Origin: Brevundimonas subvibrioides
Lineage (GTDB): Bacteria > Pseudomonadota > Alphaproteobacteria > Caulobacterales > Caulobacteraceae
Assembly: GCA_002280475.1 (NCBI GenBank)
Contig: NCEB01000002.1
Coordinates: 62,001-126,000 of the forward strand
DNA: 64,000 bases
Direction of reading: 5' to 3'
In this document: positions 11,122 to 20,102 of the stretch, piece by piece
Position numbering within the stretch: the first letter of the stretch is position 1
Layout: each line of letters opens with the position of its first letter
Translations under genes and position numbers: made by a program
Notes under the pieces: generated by a model
Told to the model about the DNA's origin: nothing
Database searches by the model: none
What the model saw: only the letters and a program-made list of their open reading frames with translations

Positions 11122-12470
11122 TGGACCGCCCGAACCCTGCCGCAGCGGGCCTCGGCTGGCTGGGGATCATCCGGCTTGGCCTGGTGCAGAGCGCGCTGGG
11201 CTCGATCGTGGTCTTGACCACCTCGACGCTGAACCGGGTCATGGCGGTGGAGCTGGCCCTGCCCGTCGCCCTGCCGGCGGCGCTGGTGGCCTGGCACTAT
11301 GTCGTCCAGCTGTCGCGGCCTCGCTGGGGCCACGGCTCGGACATGGGACGCCGGCGCACGCCCTGGATCATCGGCGGCATGGGGGTCCTGGCCATGGGGG
11401 CGCTGCTGGCCACCAACGCCACGGCCCTGATGGCGTCGTCCACGTTCGCGGGCATCATCCTGGCCATCCTCGCCTTTTCCATGATCGGGGCGGGTGTCGG
11501 CGCGGCGGGCACGTCGCTGCTGGCGCTGCTGGCCACGCGGGTGACGCCCAGCCGGCGCCCGGCGGCGGCGGCCATCACCTGGATCATGATGATCGTGGGC
11601 ATCGTCCTGACCGCCGGGATCGGCGGGGGGCTGCTCGATCCCTTTTCCATGCAGCGGCTGGCCATGGTGGCCAGTGGCGTCGCCCTGATCGCCTTTGTCG
11701 TGACGCTCGTCGCGGTGCTCGGCATCGAGGGCCCGGCGACCGCGTCTGCGGCGGCTACCGAGGCCCGTGTTCCCTTCTCCGAGGCCCTGAAACAGACCCT
11801 CGCCGATCCCAAGGCCCGACTGTTCGCCATCTTCGTGCTGGTCTCGATGATCGCATACAGCGCCCAGGAGCTGATCCTGGAGCCCTTCGCCGGGCTGGTG
11901 TTCGCCATGACGCCCGGCCAGTCGACCCAGATGTCGGGGGTCCAGAACGGCGGCGTTCTGCTGGGCATGGTGCTGGTGGGCGCGCTCGGTGGATTCATCG
12001 GCGGCAAGGGGCGAGGCTGGATGCGTGGCTGGACCATGGCGGGCTGCGTGGGTTCGGCCGCGATGCTGGGTCTTCTGGCCGCCGCCGCCGCCGTGGGACC
12101 CGCCTGGCCGCTTTTGCCGACGGTGTTTGGCCTCGGCTTCTTCAACGGCATGTTCGCCGTCGCCGCCATCGGCTCCATGATGGGGCTGGCCGGCGAAGGG
12201 GGAGGGCCCCGCGAGGGCATCCGCATGGGCGTCTGGGGCGCGGCCCAGGCCATGGGCTTCGCGGCCGGAGGGTTCCTGGGGGCCCTCGGCGTCGACATCG
12301 GGCGCGGCCTGATGGGGGCCGACGCGCCCGCCTTCGGTCTCGTCTTCATTCTGGAGGCCGGGCTGTTCCTGGCCTCGGCCATCATCGCCTCGCGGATCGG
12401 CGCACCTGCCCAGAGCAGCGACTTGCCCGCCGCCTCACCCCATGCGGGAGCCCGTCATGTCCAGGCCTGA
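11121..12470 (+). CDS. PucC/LhaA-family (BCD) pigment-protein assembly transporter
   Basis: This 449-residue, twelve-helix membrane protein belongs to the PucC/LhaA branch of the major facilitator superfamily, whose members help assemble light-harvesting complexes or deliver bacteriochlorophyll. Characteristic pieces are LNRVMAVELALPVALPA near the N-terminus, RPRWGHGSDMGRRRTPWI in the first cytoplasmic loop and AAQAMGFAAGGFLGA near the end. Its position between bchG and bchP matches the orf428/bch2 gene of Rhodobacter clusters. Translation starts at the ATG overlapping the bchG stop. A precise substrate cannot be read from sequence. Confidence 0.9.
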   Translation: MDRPNPAAAGLGWLGIIRLGLVQSALGSIVVLTTSTLNRVMAVELALPVALPAALVAWHYVVQLSRPRWGHGSDMGRRRTPWIIGGMGVLAMGALLATNATALMASSTFAGIILAILAFSMIGAGVGAAGTSLLALLATRVTPSRRPAAAAITWIMMIVGIVLTAGIGGGLLDPFSMQRLAMVASGVALIAFVVTLVAVLGIEGPATASAAATEARVPFSEALKQTLADPKARLFAIFVLVSMIAYSAQELILEPFAGLVFAMTPGQSTQMSGVQNGGVLLGMVLVGALGGFIGGKGRGWMRGWTMAGCVGSAAMLGLLAAAAAVGPAWPLLPTVFGLGFFNGMFAVAAIGSMMGLAGEGGGPREGIRMGVWGAAQAMGFAAGGFLGALGVDIGRGLMGADAPAFGLVFILEAGLFLASAIIASRIGAPAQSSDLPAASPHAGARHVQA

Positions 12471-13674
12471 ACTCGGCGTCGTCGCCGAAACCTTTGACTG
12501 CGTGGTGGTCGGCGGCGGGCCCTCCGGCTCCACCGCGGCCCGGCATCTGGCCAGCCAGGGCCGCACGGTGCTGCTGCTGGACCGGCAGGGCCGCATCAAG
12601 CCGTGCGGCGGCGCCATTCCCCCGCGGCTGATCAAGGACTTCGACATCCCCGACAGCCTGATCTGCGCCAAGGCGTCCGAGGCCCGGATGATCGCGCCAT
12701 CCGACAAACGCGTCCGCATGCCCATCGAGGGCGGCTATGTCGGCATGGTCAACCGCGAGAGCTTCGACGAGTGGTTGCGGAACCGTGCGGAGGCCGCTGG
12801 GGCCCAGCGCCGGTCGGGGACGTTCACGGCGATCGAGCGCGAGGCCGATGGCTCGGCCCTTGTGCTCTATCGAACGCAGGGTGCCGACAAGGACGCGCCC
12901 CCCATCGCCGTGCGCGCCAGGACCGTCATCGGCGCGGACGGCGCGCGTTCCAACGTCGCGGCCCAGCAGGTCAAGGGCGCGGACAGGCAGCGCTATGTCT
13001 TCGCCTATCATGAGATCATCAAGGCCCCGGCGGCGGGCGCAGCCGACTTCGAGGCCCAGCGCTGCGATGTCTGGTATCAGGGCAATCTGTCGCCTGACTT
13101 CTACGCCTGGATCTTCCCGCACGGCGAGACCGCCTCGATCGGCGTCGGCTCCATGCAGAAGGGCTTCTCGCTGCGAACGGCGGTGACGGCGCTGCGCAAG
13201 GTCGCGGGGCTGGAAGGCTGCGAGACCGTCCGGACCGAAGGGGCCCCCATCCCGCTCAAGCCCATGAAGCGGTGGGACAACGGCCGGGATGTCGTGCTGG
13301 CCGGAGACGCGGCCGGCGTGGTGGCCCCGGCCTCGGGCGAAGGCATCTACTATGCGATGGAAGGGGGCCGTCTGGCCGCCGAGGCCGTCGAGGCGACGCT
13401 GGCCACCGGCGACGTCCGTGAGCTGAAGACGGCGCGCAAGCGGTTCATGAAGGCCCATGGCAAGGTCTTCATGGTGCTCGGGATCATGCAGCATTTCTGG
13501 TACCGCTCCGACAAGCGCCGCGAACGGTTCGTCGCCCTGTGCGACGACCCCGACATCCAGGAACTGACCTGGCAGGCCTATATGAACAAGGAGCTGGTCA
13601 AGGCGAAGCCCGCCGCCCACGCCCGCATCTTCTTCAAGGACATGGGTCACCTGCTGGGCCTGCGCCCGGCCTGA
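12457..13674 (+). CDS. bchP: Geranylgeranyl reductase
   Basis: BchP reduces the geranylgeranyl tail to phytyl in three steps using NADPH. It is a 405-residue flavoprotein with an FAD-binding GGGPSG motif at residues 19-24 (VVVGGGPSGSTAARH), the second FAD motif DVVLAGDAAGVVAPASGEG, and the family landmark KPCGGAIPP. The ATG at 12457 is preceded by GGGAG at good distance; another in-frame ATG at 12442 is possible. The start lies inside the 3' end of the transporter gene, so bchG, transporter and bchP form one operon. Confidence 0.95.
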   Translation: MSRPELGVVAETFDCVVVGGGPSGSTAARHLASQGRTVLLLDRQGRIKPCGGAIPPRLIKDFDIPDSLICAKASEARMIAPSDKRVRMPIEGGYVGMVNRESFDEWLRNRAEAAGAQRRSGTFTAIEREADGSALVLYRTQGADKDAPPIAVRARTVIGADGARSNVAAQQVKGADRQRYVFAYHEIIKAPAAGAADFEAQRCDVWYQGNLSPDFYAWIFPHGETASIGVGSMQKGFSLRTAVTALRKVAGLEGCETVRTEGAPIPLKPMKRWDNGRDVVLAGDAAGVVAPASGEGIYYAMEGGRLAAEAVEATLATGDVRELKTARKRFMKAHGKVFMVLGIMQHFWYRSDKRRERFVALCDDPDIQELTWQAYMNKELVKAKPAAHARIFFKDMGHLLGLRPA

Positions 13675-13678
13675 TCCC

Positions 13679-13936
13679 ATGCAGGCCTTCTTCGCCAGCG
13701 GTCACGCGGTCGACGTGGTGCTGGTCGTCATCGCTCTGGAGGCGGCCTGGCTGATCGGCACGCGTCGCATGTCGCTCTGGGCGACCCTGCTTGTGCTCGG
13801 GCCCGGCGTCTTCATTCTGCTCGGCGTGCGCGCGGCCCTGGTCGGGGCCGACTGGTGGTGGATAAGCCTGGCGCTCCTGGCCTCGTTTCCGCTTCACCTG
13901 CTGGACCTGAGGCGAAGGCTTGAGACCCGGACATAG
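13679..13936 (+). CDS. Small three-helix membrane protein downstream of bchP
   Basis: An 85-residue protein begins 4 bp after the bchP stop and ends just before a strong hairpin, so it is the last gene of the bchG-bchP operon. It has roughly three hydrophobic segments (about 11-27, 32-50, 58-75), separated by IGTRRM and RAALVGADWW, and a basic tail LDLRRRLETRT. I do not recognise a named family. Operon position suggests an accessory role in pigment or membrane assembly (inference only). Confidence 0.75.
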   Translation: MQAFFASGHAVDVVLVVIALEAAWLIGTRRMSLWATLLVLGPGVFILLGVRAALVGADWWWISLALLASFPLHLLDLRRRLETRT

Positions 13937-13938
13937 AA

Positions 13939-13968
13939 AAAGGCCCCGGCGTTTCCGCCGGGGCCTTT
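13939..13968. terminator. Bidirectional terminator between bchP operon and cytochrome c
   Basis: A 13-bp perfect stem AAAGGCCCCGGCG / CGCCGGGGCCTTT closes a 4-base loop and is flanked by A and T runs on both sides. It can serve both the plus-strand bchP operon and the minus-strand cytochrome gene. Confidence 0.92.
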
Positions 13969-13991
13969 GATCCTTCAGCCGATCGAAGCGA

Positions 13992-14504
13992 TCAGGCCTG
14001 GGTCTTGAGATAGGCGATGACGTCGGCGCGCTGCTGCGGGTCGCGCAGGCCGACGAAGGCCATCTTGGTGCCGGGCATGAAGCCGCGCGGATTTTCCAGG
14101 TAGGTGAACAGGGTCTGCTCGTCCCACACCGCGTCGCTGGCCAGGTTGGCGGCAGAGTAGGTGTAGCCGGGCACCGTGCCGGCTTCGCGGCCGACGACGC
14201 CATGCAGCGACGGACCGACGCGGTTCACGCCCGGCTCGACGACGTGGCAGGTGCGGCACTGGCCGAAAATGCGCTGACCGGCGGCGGCGTCGCCCGTCAG
14301 ACCGGCCACCTGCAGGGTCGCGCCGGCGGCCGGAGCGGCAGGGGCCGCAGCGGGTTCAGCGGCCGGAGCGGCCGGCGCTTCGGCAGCGGGAGCTTCAGCG
14401 GCGGGGGCGGCCGGGGCCTCGGCTTCTTCGCCACCACCGCCGCAGGCCGCGAGGCCGAGAAGGGCGGCCGAAGCGACGACACCCATGATACCGAATTTAC
14501 GCAT
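13992..14504 (-). CDS. Membrane-anchored (lipoprotein) c-type cytochrome
   Basis: This 170-residue protein starts with a lipoprotein signal whose lipobox is LAAC at residues 18-21, followed by a long Ala/Pro/Glu linker (about 25-62) and one class I cytochrome c domain. The haem site is C84-R-T-C87-H88 and the likely methionine ligand is M149 (PGTKMAF). The domain resembles cytochrome c2/c550 electron carriers. The ATG at 14504 has GGGAGG upstream, and a good promoter precedes it. As no pufC follows pufM, this tethered cytochrome may carry electrons from the bc1 complex to the reaction centre; a role in respiration to an oxidase is equally possible. Confidence 0.9.
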   Translation of the reverse strand: MRKFGIMGVVASAALLGLAACGGGGEEAEAPAAPAAEAPAAEAPAAPAAEPAAAPAAPAAGATLQVAGLTGDAAAGQRIFGQCRTCHVVEPGVNRVGPSLHGVVGREAGTVPGYTYSAANLASDAVWDEQTLFTYLENPRGFMPGTKMAFVGLRDPQQRADVIAYLKTQA

Positions 14505-14539
14505 ACCCGCAGCCTCCCAAGGATAATCGAGTTGAGCGG

Positions 14540-14567
14540 ACCTTAGACCCGGCGCTTTGACTGTCAA
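14540..14567 (-). promoter_or_regulatory. Promoter of the cytochrome c gene
   Basis: On the minus strand TTGACA (14562-14567) and TAAGGT (14540-14545) are 16 bp apart, giving a short leader that ends in GGGAGG before the ATG at 14504. No complete TGT-N12-ACA operator is present, so this gene may be constitutive. Confidence 0.6.
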
Positions 14568-14613
14568 CTGCGGCGCCGGGCTCTAAGCTCCGCAAAACGC
14601 CGCGACATTTAGG

Positions 14614-15900
14614 TCAGTGGTCGTCGCCGGTGACCTTCTTGCGGAAGGTTCGCAACCACATCCAGACGCCGAGCACCACGAGCGGCGCGATGATGCCCGT
14701 CGCGACCGTGGCGTCGAAGCCGCGCCAGGCCTTTTCGATGGCTTTCAGGGGGAAGCCGAGCAGCCCCACGGCATAGTAGGCGATCGCGGCGGTCGACAGG
14801 CCCTCGACCGTCTGTTGCAGCTTCAGCGAGGCCCCGGCGCGTTTGTCCATCGAGGCCAGCAGGGCCGCGCTGGTCGCTTCGGCGGCGACCTCGACCCGCG
14901 TGTTCAGCATCTGGGCCATGCGGGCGATCCGGCGGATCGCGGCCCTCTGCCGCTCGGCCACGGCGTCGCAGGTGCGCATCGCGGGATCGAGACGACGCTG
15001 CATGAACTCGCCCAGCGTCAGCAGGCCGTTGATATGGTCCTCGCGCAGCATGTCGATGCGCTCGCGCACGATGCGGTGGTAGGCGACCGCTGCATCGAAA
15101 CGAAAGGTCGTGCGGCCGATCAGGGCCTCGGTTTCTCCCGCCAGGGTCGACAGTTCATCCAGCAGACGCCGGTCGGCTTCCGGGTCCGCCTGCTCGGTCA
15201 GTTTTTCGGCCAGCTGCGCCGCCCTCGCCTCGATCGCCGACAATTCCCGGCCGGCCTGGCCCGCGACGGGGAAGGCCAGCAGCGCGAGCATCCGGTAGGT
15301 TTCGATCTCCAGCAGGCTCTGGGCCATGCGCCCGGTCTGGGAGGCGTCGCCAGCGTGGGCCAGCATCAGCAGCCGCGTCATGCCCCGGCCATCGGGCCGG
15401 AAGTCCGTCAGGGCGATGGCCGCGCCGTCCGACAGCCGCGCTCCGACGACCTCGACCCCGAACATGGCCGAGGCGGCCTTCTCGTCCACGGCGGGCCAGA
15501 CTTCCAGTCGTGTCGCCACCAGGACCTCGCCCGGGAACTCCGACAGCCAATCCTGGGGCACGAGGTCGAGGGCGGTCTCCTCGAAGGGCGTGCCGCCCGT
15601 CGGTGTGCGAAAGCCCGTCCAGGTGGACAGTTCGGTATGCCGTTCCCAGCGCAATCGCCACGACCCGCCGTCCACCACCGCCCAGCGGGCATCGGCACCG
15701 GGTTCGGGCTGACCCAGACGGCGGCACAGGGTCGCCATGTGCTGGCGGTCGGCCGCCTCGCCCGTCTGGCCGGACAGGGTGGCGATTCGGGTCACCAGGG
15801 CGGGACCGGTCAGGGGCGTGAAGGGGCGGGCATGCGCCTCGGCCAGCAGGGCGTCGCGCTGGGGATGGAAACGCCAGCTGGTGTTGGTCGCCTTGGCCAT
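14614..15900 (-). CDS. DUF3422 family membrane protein
   Basis: A 428-residue protein of the DUF3422 family, unstudied as far as I know. The N-terminal part contains the family stretch HPQRDALLAEAHARPFTPL, the middle is helical with likely coiled coil, and the C-terminus has two hydrophobic segments (AIAYYAVGLLGFPLKA and IIAPLVVLGVWMWL). The ATG at 15900 follows GGAGAGG; the frame is open further upstream but without a site. It is divergent from bchI, and its start is 146 bp from that gene. Its presence inside the photosynthesis cluster may be coincidental, since family members also occur in non-phototrophs. Confidence 0.85.
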   Translation of the reverse strand: MAKATNTSWRFHPQRDALLAEAHARPFTPLTGPALVTRIATLSGQTGEAADRQHMATLCRRLGQPEPGADARWAVVDGGSWRLRWERHTELSTWTGFRTPTGGTPFEETALDLVPQDWLSEFPGEVLVATRLEVWPAVDEKAASAMFGVEVVGARLSDGAAIALTDFRPDGRGMTRLLMLAHAGDASQTGRMAQSLLEIETYRMLALLAFPVAGQAGRELSAIEARAAQLAEKLTEQADPEADRRLLDELSTLAGETEALIGRTTFRFDAAVAYHRIVRERIDMLREDHINGLLTLGEFMQRRLDPAMRTCDAVAERQRAAIRRIARMAQMLNTRVEVAAEATSAALLASMDKRAGASLKLQQTVEGLSTAAIAYYAVGLLGFPLKAIEKAWRGFDATVATGIIAPLVVLGVWMWLRTFRKKVTGDDH

Positions 15901-16025
15901 GCGCGCCTCTCCGGGGACCCTTGGCCCAAGCGGGACGATAGGCACGACCGAGGCCCGAGTTCAAATGACGCCGATCATCGAGCCCGCGACGCGTTGACCC
16001 GAACCGTCAATGGTGTGACCGTCGC

Positions 16026-16043
16026 TGTCCAACAGATTGGACA
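16026..16043. promoter_or_regulatory. PpsR operator directly before bchI
   Basis: A perfect TGT-N12-ACA palindrome (core CCAACAGATTGG) ends only three bases before the bchI ATG at 16047. There is no room for a ribosome-binding site between operator and start codon. Confidence 0.85.
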
Positions 16044-16046
16044 CTC

Positions 16047-17057
16047 ATGCGCGTCGTCTTTCCCTTCTCGGCCATCGTGGGCCAGACGGACATGAAGCTG
16101 GCCCTGCTGCTGGCGGCCGTGGACCGGACCCTGGGCGGGGTCATGGTCTTCGGCGATCGGGGCTCGGGCAAGACGACGGCGGTGCGGGGGCTGGCGGCGC
16201 TGCTGCCCGCCCTGCCTGTGATCGCCGGATGCCGCTTCAACTGCGAGCCCGACGCGCCGTCTTCGGCCTGCGCGGGCGTCTGCCGCCACGAGGGCCCCGG
16301 CCAGACCCCCGCGCCGGTCGTCGATCTGCCGTTGGGCGCCACCGAGGATCGGGTCGTCGGCGCGCTGGACCTCGAGAAGGCGCTGACCTTGGGCGAAAAG
16401 GCGTTCGAGCCGGGGCTGCTGGCGCGGGCCAACCGCGGCTTTCTCTACATCGACGAGGTCAATCTGCTGGAAGACCACCTGGTTGACCTCCTGCTCGACG
16501 TCGCCCAGTCGGGCGAGAACGTCGTCGAGCGCGAGGGCCTGAGCGTGCGCCATCCCGCGCGCTTCGTGCTGGTCGGGAGCGGCAACCCCGAGGAAGGCGA
16601 GTTGCGACCTCAGCTGCTGGACCGGTTCGGTCTCTCGGTCGAGGTTCGCACCCCCGAGACCCTGGCCGAGCGGATCGAGGTGGTGAAGCGGCGCGACGCC
16701 TTCGACCGCGACCCGGCGGGCTTCGCCAAGACCTGGAAATCCAAGGACGCGGCGGTGAGAAAGAAGGTCGCTGCGGCGCAGGCCATGCTGGACGCCGTCA
16801 CCGTGCCCGATGCGGTCCTGGAGACAGGGTCGCGGCTGTGCATGGCGGTCGGGGCCGATGGTCTGAGGGGCGAGCTGACCCTGCTGCGCGCTTCGCGCGC
16901 GATGGCGGCGTTCGAGGGGCGAGACACGGTCACCGAGACCGACCTGCGCCGGATCGCGCCCATGGCCCTGCGTCACCGGCTCCGGCGGGGGCCGCTGGAC
17001 GATCAGGCGGGCACCAGCCGGATTGAGCGGGCCATGGACGACCTGCTCGCGGCATGA
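16047..17057 (+). CDS. bchI: Magnesium chelatase subunit I (AAA+ ATPase)
   Basis: BchI is the ATPase that, with BchD, drives BchH-bound Mg2+ insertion. The 336-residue protein opens with the family signature [20 protein letters not shown], carries Walker A GDRGSGKT at residues 36-43, Walker [10 protein letters not shown] near 135, and the sensor region [20 protein letters not shown]. The homology starts right at the ATG, so 16047 is almost certainly the real start even though no ribosome-binding site is present. The stop overlaps bchD by 4 bp. A PpsR operator abuts the start codon. Confidence 0.97.
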   Translation: MRVVFPFSAIVGQTDMKLALLLAAVDRTLGGVMVFGDRGSGKTTAVRGLAALLPALPVIAGCRFNCEPDAPSSACAGVCRHEGPGQTPAPVVDLPLGATEDRVVGALDLEKALTLGEKAFEPGLLARANRGFLYIDEVNLLEDHLVDLLLDVAQSGENVVEREGLSVRHPARFVLVGSGNPEEGELRPQLLDRFGLSVEVRTPETLAERIEVVKRRDAFDRDPAGFAKTWKSKDAAVRKKVAAAQAMLDAVTVPDAVLETGSRLCMAVGADGLRGELTLLRASRAMAAFEGRDTVTETDLRRIAPMALRHRLRRGPLDDQAGTSRIERAMDDLLAA

Positions 17058-18829
17058 CGGATACCGCGCAGGTCTGGGCCGACGCGATGCTGGCGGCGGC
17101 GCTGCTGGCGGTCGATCCGGAGCTGGGCGGGGCGGCCGTCCGCGCCGGACCGGGGCCGGTCCGCGACGCCTGGATCGCGGGACTGAAAGGCCTTCATTCG
17201 GATCAGACACCGTGGCGGCGGCTGCCGCCCCGCATCGGTGACGACCGGCTGCTGGGCGGCCTCGATCTGGCGGCGGCGCTGGGAACGGGCACGCGGGTGC
17301 TTCAGCGAGGCCTGCTGGCCGAGGCGGACGGTGGCGTCCTGATCGTGCCCATGGCCGAGCGACTGGACGGTGCAGTCGCCGCCCGGCTGACCGCGGCGAT
17401 CGACGAGGGCGCGGTACGCATCGAGCGCGACGGGGCGTCGGAGCGCACGTCGACCCGGTTCGTCCTGGTCGCCCTGGACGAGGGGCTGGAGGACGAATGC
17501 CCGCCCGAGGCCCTGCTGGAGCGGCTGGCGTTTCGGCTGGATCTGGACGGCGTCGGCTGGCGCGAGGCCCTGCCGATCAGCGCGACGCCCGACGACATCG
17601 CCGAGGCGCGGGCGGACCTCGCGCAGGTCGCGGCCCCGGACGAGGCGGCGATCCACGCCGTCTGCGCGGCGGCGGAGGCCCTGGGCATCGCCTCGGTGCG
17701 GGCCCCGCTTCTGACCCTGCGCGCCGCCTGGGCCCTGGCGGCGCTCGAGGGCCGCGACGCCATCCAGGCCGAGGATCTGTCGACAGCCGCCCGGCTGGTG
17801 CTGAGCCCCCGCGCCACGCGCCTGCCGCCCCGGCCCGCGCCGGACGAGGACACCGCCGAGCCGGAGCGCGAGCCCGACGAGGCGGAGGCGGACACGGGCG
17901 ACGATCTCGATCCCGACCCCGACGCGGATGCGCCGGAGATGCAACCCGGCGAACTGGACGATCTCGTGCTGGAGGCGGCGCGCGCGGCCCTGCCCGAGGG
18001 GCTGGAAGCCATGTGGGCCGCGTCGGGCCAGACGATCCGGGGCGCGCCGACGCGGTCGGGACCAACGGGGGCGAAACTGCCGGCGGCCAGACGCGGGCGG
18101 CGGATCGGATCGCGGCCGGGTCGGCCGGACGGGGCCTCTTCGCTTGATCTGGTGGAAACCCTGAAGACCGCCGCGCCGTGGCAAAGGCTGCGTGGCCAGG
18201 AACCAGGCGCGGGCCGAGGCCCCCTCCGGGTCCGGCGCGACGACTTCCGCATCCGCCGCTTCGAGCAGCGCGCCGAGACGACGGTGATCTTCGTGGTGGA
18301 CGCCTCGGGTTCCGCGGCCCTGCAGCGGCTGGCCGAGACCAAGGGGGCGGTCGAGCTACTGCTGGCCGAGGCCTATGTGCGGCGGACGCAGGTGGCGCTG
18401 ATCGCGTTTCGAAAGGAGGCGGCCGAGATCTTGCTGCCCCCCACGCGGTCGCTGGCGCGGGCCAGGCGCGAACTCGCCGCTCTGGCGGGGGGCGGGACCA
18501 CGCCGCTGGCCTCGGCTTTGGAAACGGCGGCGTCGCTAGCGTTGGGCGAGCGCGCAAAGGGGCGGACGCCGCTGCTGGTCGTCATGACCGATGGACGCGG
18601 CAACATCGCGCTGGACGGTGGGGCGTTCCGCACCCGGGCCGAGCAGGACGCCCTGACGGCGTGCCGCCGCATCCGCGCGGCAGGGCTGTCGGCCGCGCTC
18701 ATCGACGTGTCGCCCCGCCCGCGAGGCGACGGCGCGAAACTGGCCGAAGCGATGGGCGCGAACTTCGCCTCCCTGCCCTATGTCGAGGCGGAGCGGGTCC
18801 GCGACCTGGTCAAGGCGCTGGAGGTCTGA
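17054..18829 (+). CDS. bchD: Magnesium chelatase subunit D
   Basis: BchD is the bridging subunit of Mg chelatase. Its 591 residues comprise a degenerate AAA+ region without a proper Walker A motif (1-255), a Pro/Asp/Glu-rich acidic linker (about 258-300, [18 protein letters not shown]) and a C-terminal von Willebrand A domain with the MIDAS DxSxS at D416-S418-S420 (VVDASGSA). It is translationally coupled to bchI by a 4-bp overlap. The gene ends 9 bp from the stop of a convergent small gene. Confidence 0.95.
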   Translation: MTDTAQVWADAMLAAALLAVDPELGGAAVRAGPGPVRDAWIAGLKGLHSDQTPWRRLPPRIGDDRLLGGLDLAAALGTGTRVLQRGLLAEADGGVLIVPMAERLDGAVAARLTAAIDEGAVRIERDGASERTSTRFVLVALDEGLEDECPPEALLERLAFRLDLDGVGWREALPISATPDDIAEARADLAQVAAPDEAAIHAVCAAAEALGIASVRAPLLTLRAAWALAALEGRDAIQAEDLSTAARLVLSPRATRLPPRPAPDEDTAEPEREPDEAEADTGDDLDPDPDADAPEMQPGELDDLVLEAARAALPEGLEAMWAASGQTIRGAPTRSGPTGAKLPAARRGRRIGSRPGRPDGASSLDLVETLKTAAPWQRLRGQEPGAGRGPLRVRRDDFRIRRFEQRAETTVIFVVDASGSAALQRLAETKGAVELLLAEAYVRRTQVALIAFRKEAAEILLPPTRSLARARRELAALAGGGTTPLASALETAASLALGERAKGRTPLLVVMTDGRGNIALDGGAFRTRAEQDALTACRRIRAAGLSAALIDVSPRPRGDGAKLAEAMGANFASLPYVEAERVRDLVKALEV

Positions 18830-18838
18830 GCGATGAGC

Positions 18839-19009
18839 CTAGCGAGGATCGTCGACCCGAACCTTGGCGATCGTATCGTCGGGACGCTGGTCCATCGGGT
18901 GGCGGTTGGCGCGCTTTCGCTTGAACAATACGAAGCCGACCACAGCCAAGGCCAGGACGACAAGCAGGGTCATCAGGGCGAGCGAGGGAATGAGTTCACC
19001 GGAGTCCAT
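18839..19009 (-). CDS. Small single-span membrane protein, antisense between bchD and bchO
   Basis: A 56-residue protein starting MDSGELIPSLALMTLLVVLA. One strong hydrophobic helix (about 8-29) is followed by KRKRANRH and a hydrophilic acidic tail ending RVDDPR, a positive-inside layout. The ribosome site AAGGAGG lies eight bases before the ATG, far better than that of most genes here. The gene is convergent with bchD (9-bp gap) and divergent from bchO (82-bp gap). I recognise no family. The strong translation signal and clean topology argue that it is real. Confidence 0.72.
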   Translation of the reverse strand: MDSGELIPSLALMTLLVVLALAVVGFVLFKRKRANRHPMDQRPDDTIAKVRVDDPR

Positions 19010-19091
19010 GGGTTCAGCCTCCTTCGGGCTGGTCTTGGGTTGATGGGGGATTCAATGACGCCCGCGTCGCGATCGTTCCGAAGGCCAAGCT

Positions 19092-19994
19092 ATGGGTGAG
19101 CGGCCGGAGTGGGACGTCGAGGGGCGCGACTGGCCCAACCGCGAGGCCAGTCGTTTCGTCATGGCCGGCGACATGCGCTGGCATGTCCAGGTCGCCGGTG
19201 AGGGTCCGGTGGTGTTGATGCTGCACGGAGCGGGCGCGGCGACGCACAGCTGGCGCGACCTGATGCCCGCACTGACGGAGCGATTCACGGTGGTCGCCCC
19301 GGATCTTCCTGGCCACGGCTTCACCGCCATGCCGCCCGACAACCGGCTGTCGCTGTGGGACATGGCCCGGCGTACGGCTCAGTTGCTGGAGGTCTTGCAG
19401 CTTCGACCGGCGGCGGTGGTGGCCCATTCGGCGGGTGCCGCGATCGCCCTGCGGATGTCGCTGGACGGACGATTCGGCGAGGCGCCAGTGGTGGCGATCA
19501 ACGGCGCGCTGCAGCCCTTCGCCGGGGCGGTGGCTCCGCTGTTCCGGGGTCTGGCCATGGGGTTGTTCGTCAATCCGCTGGCGGTGCATCTGTTCGCCCA
19601 GGCGGCGCGCGATCCGGGACGGGTCGCGCGGCTGATCCGGGGCACCGGCTCGGTCATCGATGACCGGGGCGTCGAGCTCTATGGCCGCCTGCTGCGAAAG
19701 CCCGGGCATGTCGCCGGGACCCTGGGCATGATGGGGAGCTGGAACATCTCCGACATGCTGGGCAGCTTGCCGGGATTGCAGGCCGAACTGACGCTGGTGG
19801 TCGGCAGCCGGGATCAGGCGGTCCCGCCGTCGGTGGCGGACGAGGTGCGTGCATCCCTGCCCACCGCCCGGCTCGTAGCTCTCTCGGGCCTCGGCCATCT
19901 GGCGCATGAGGAACGGCCCGATCTGGTGGCGGCGGTGATCGAGGATGTGGCGGACAGGCATGGGCTTCTGACGGGTACAGAGCGAGTAGGCTGA
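19092..19994 (+). CDS. bchO: Alpha/beta hydrolase BchO
   Basis: BchO is a conserved alpha/beta hydrolase of photosynthesis clusters, proposed to help Mg chelation or pigment maturation; its substrate is not established. The 300-residue protein has the oxyanion-hole motif LHGAGAATHSW (about 44-54), a nucleophile elbow AHSAG with S113, and a C-terminal catalytic histidine in SGLGHLAHEERP. It follows bchI-bchD in the same direction, as in Rhodobacter bchIDO, but here 262 bp and an antisense gene separate them, so it may have its own promoter. Confidence 0.92.
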   Translation: MGERPEWDVEGRDWPNREASRFVMAGDMRWHVQVAGEGPVVLMLHGAGAATHSWRDLMPALTERFTVVAPDLPGHGFTAMPPDNRLSLWDMARRTAQLLEVLQLRPAAVVAHSAGAAIALRMSLDGRFGEAPVVAINGALQPFAGAVAPLFRGLAMGLFVNPLAVHLFAQAARDPGRVARLIRGTGSVIDDRGVELYGRLLRKPGHVAGTLGMMGSWNISDMLGSLPGLQAELTLVVGSRDQAVPPSVADEVRASLPTARLVALSGLGHLAHEERPDLVAAVIEDVADRHGLLTGTERVG

Positions 19995-20005
19995 GTTTTC
20001 CCTTT

Positions 20006-20070
20006 CCGCTCATCCCCGCGAAAGCGGGGACCCAGTGCTTTGGGAGCTCAGCTTTCGCGGGGATGAGCGG
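20006..20070. repeat. Palindromic repeat, short copy of the bchH element
   Basis: The left arm 20006-20035 is identical to the 30-bp arm of the element in bchH. The right arm keeps its outer 20 bp (GCTTTCGCGGGGATGAGCGG, 20051-20070). The central part is shorter. It lies between bchO and the next small gene and may also end bchO transcription. Confidence 0.85.
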
Positions 20071-20102
20071 AAAAAGTTGGTCAGATGAGGGGAGACGCCA
20101 CC

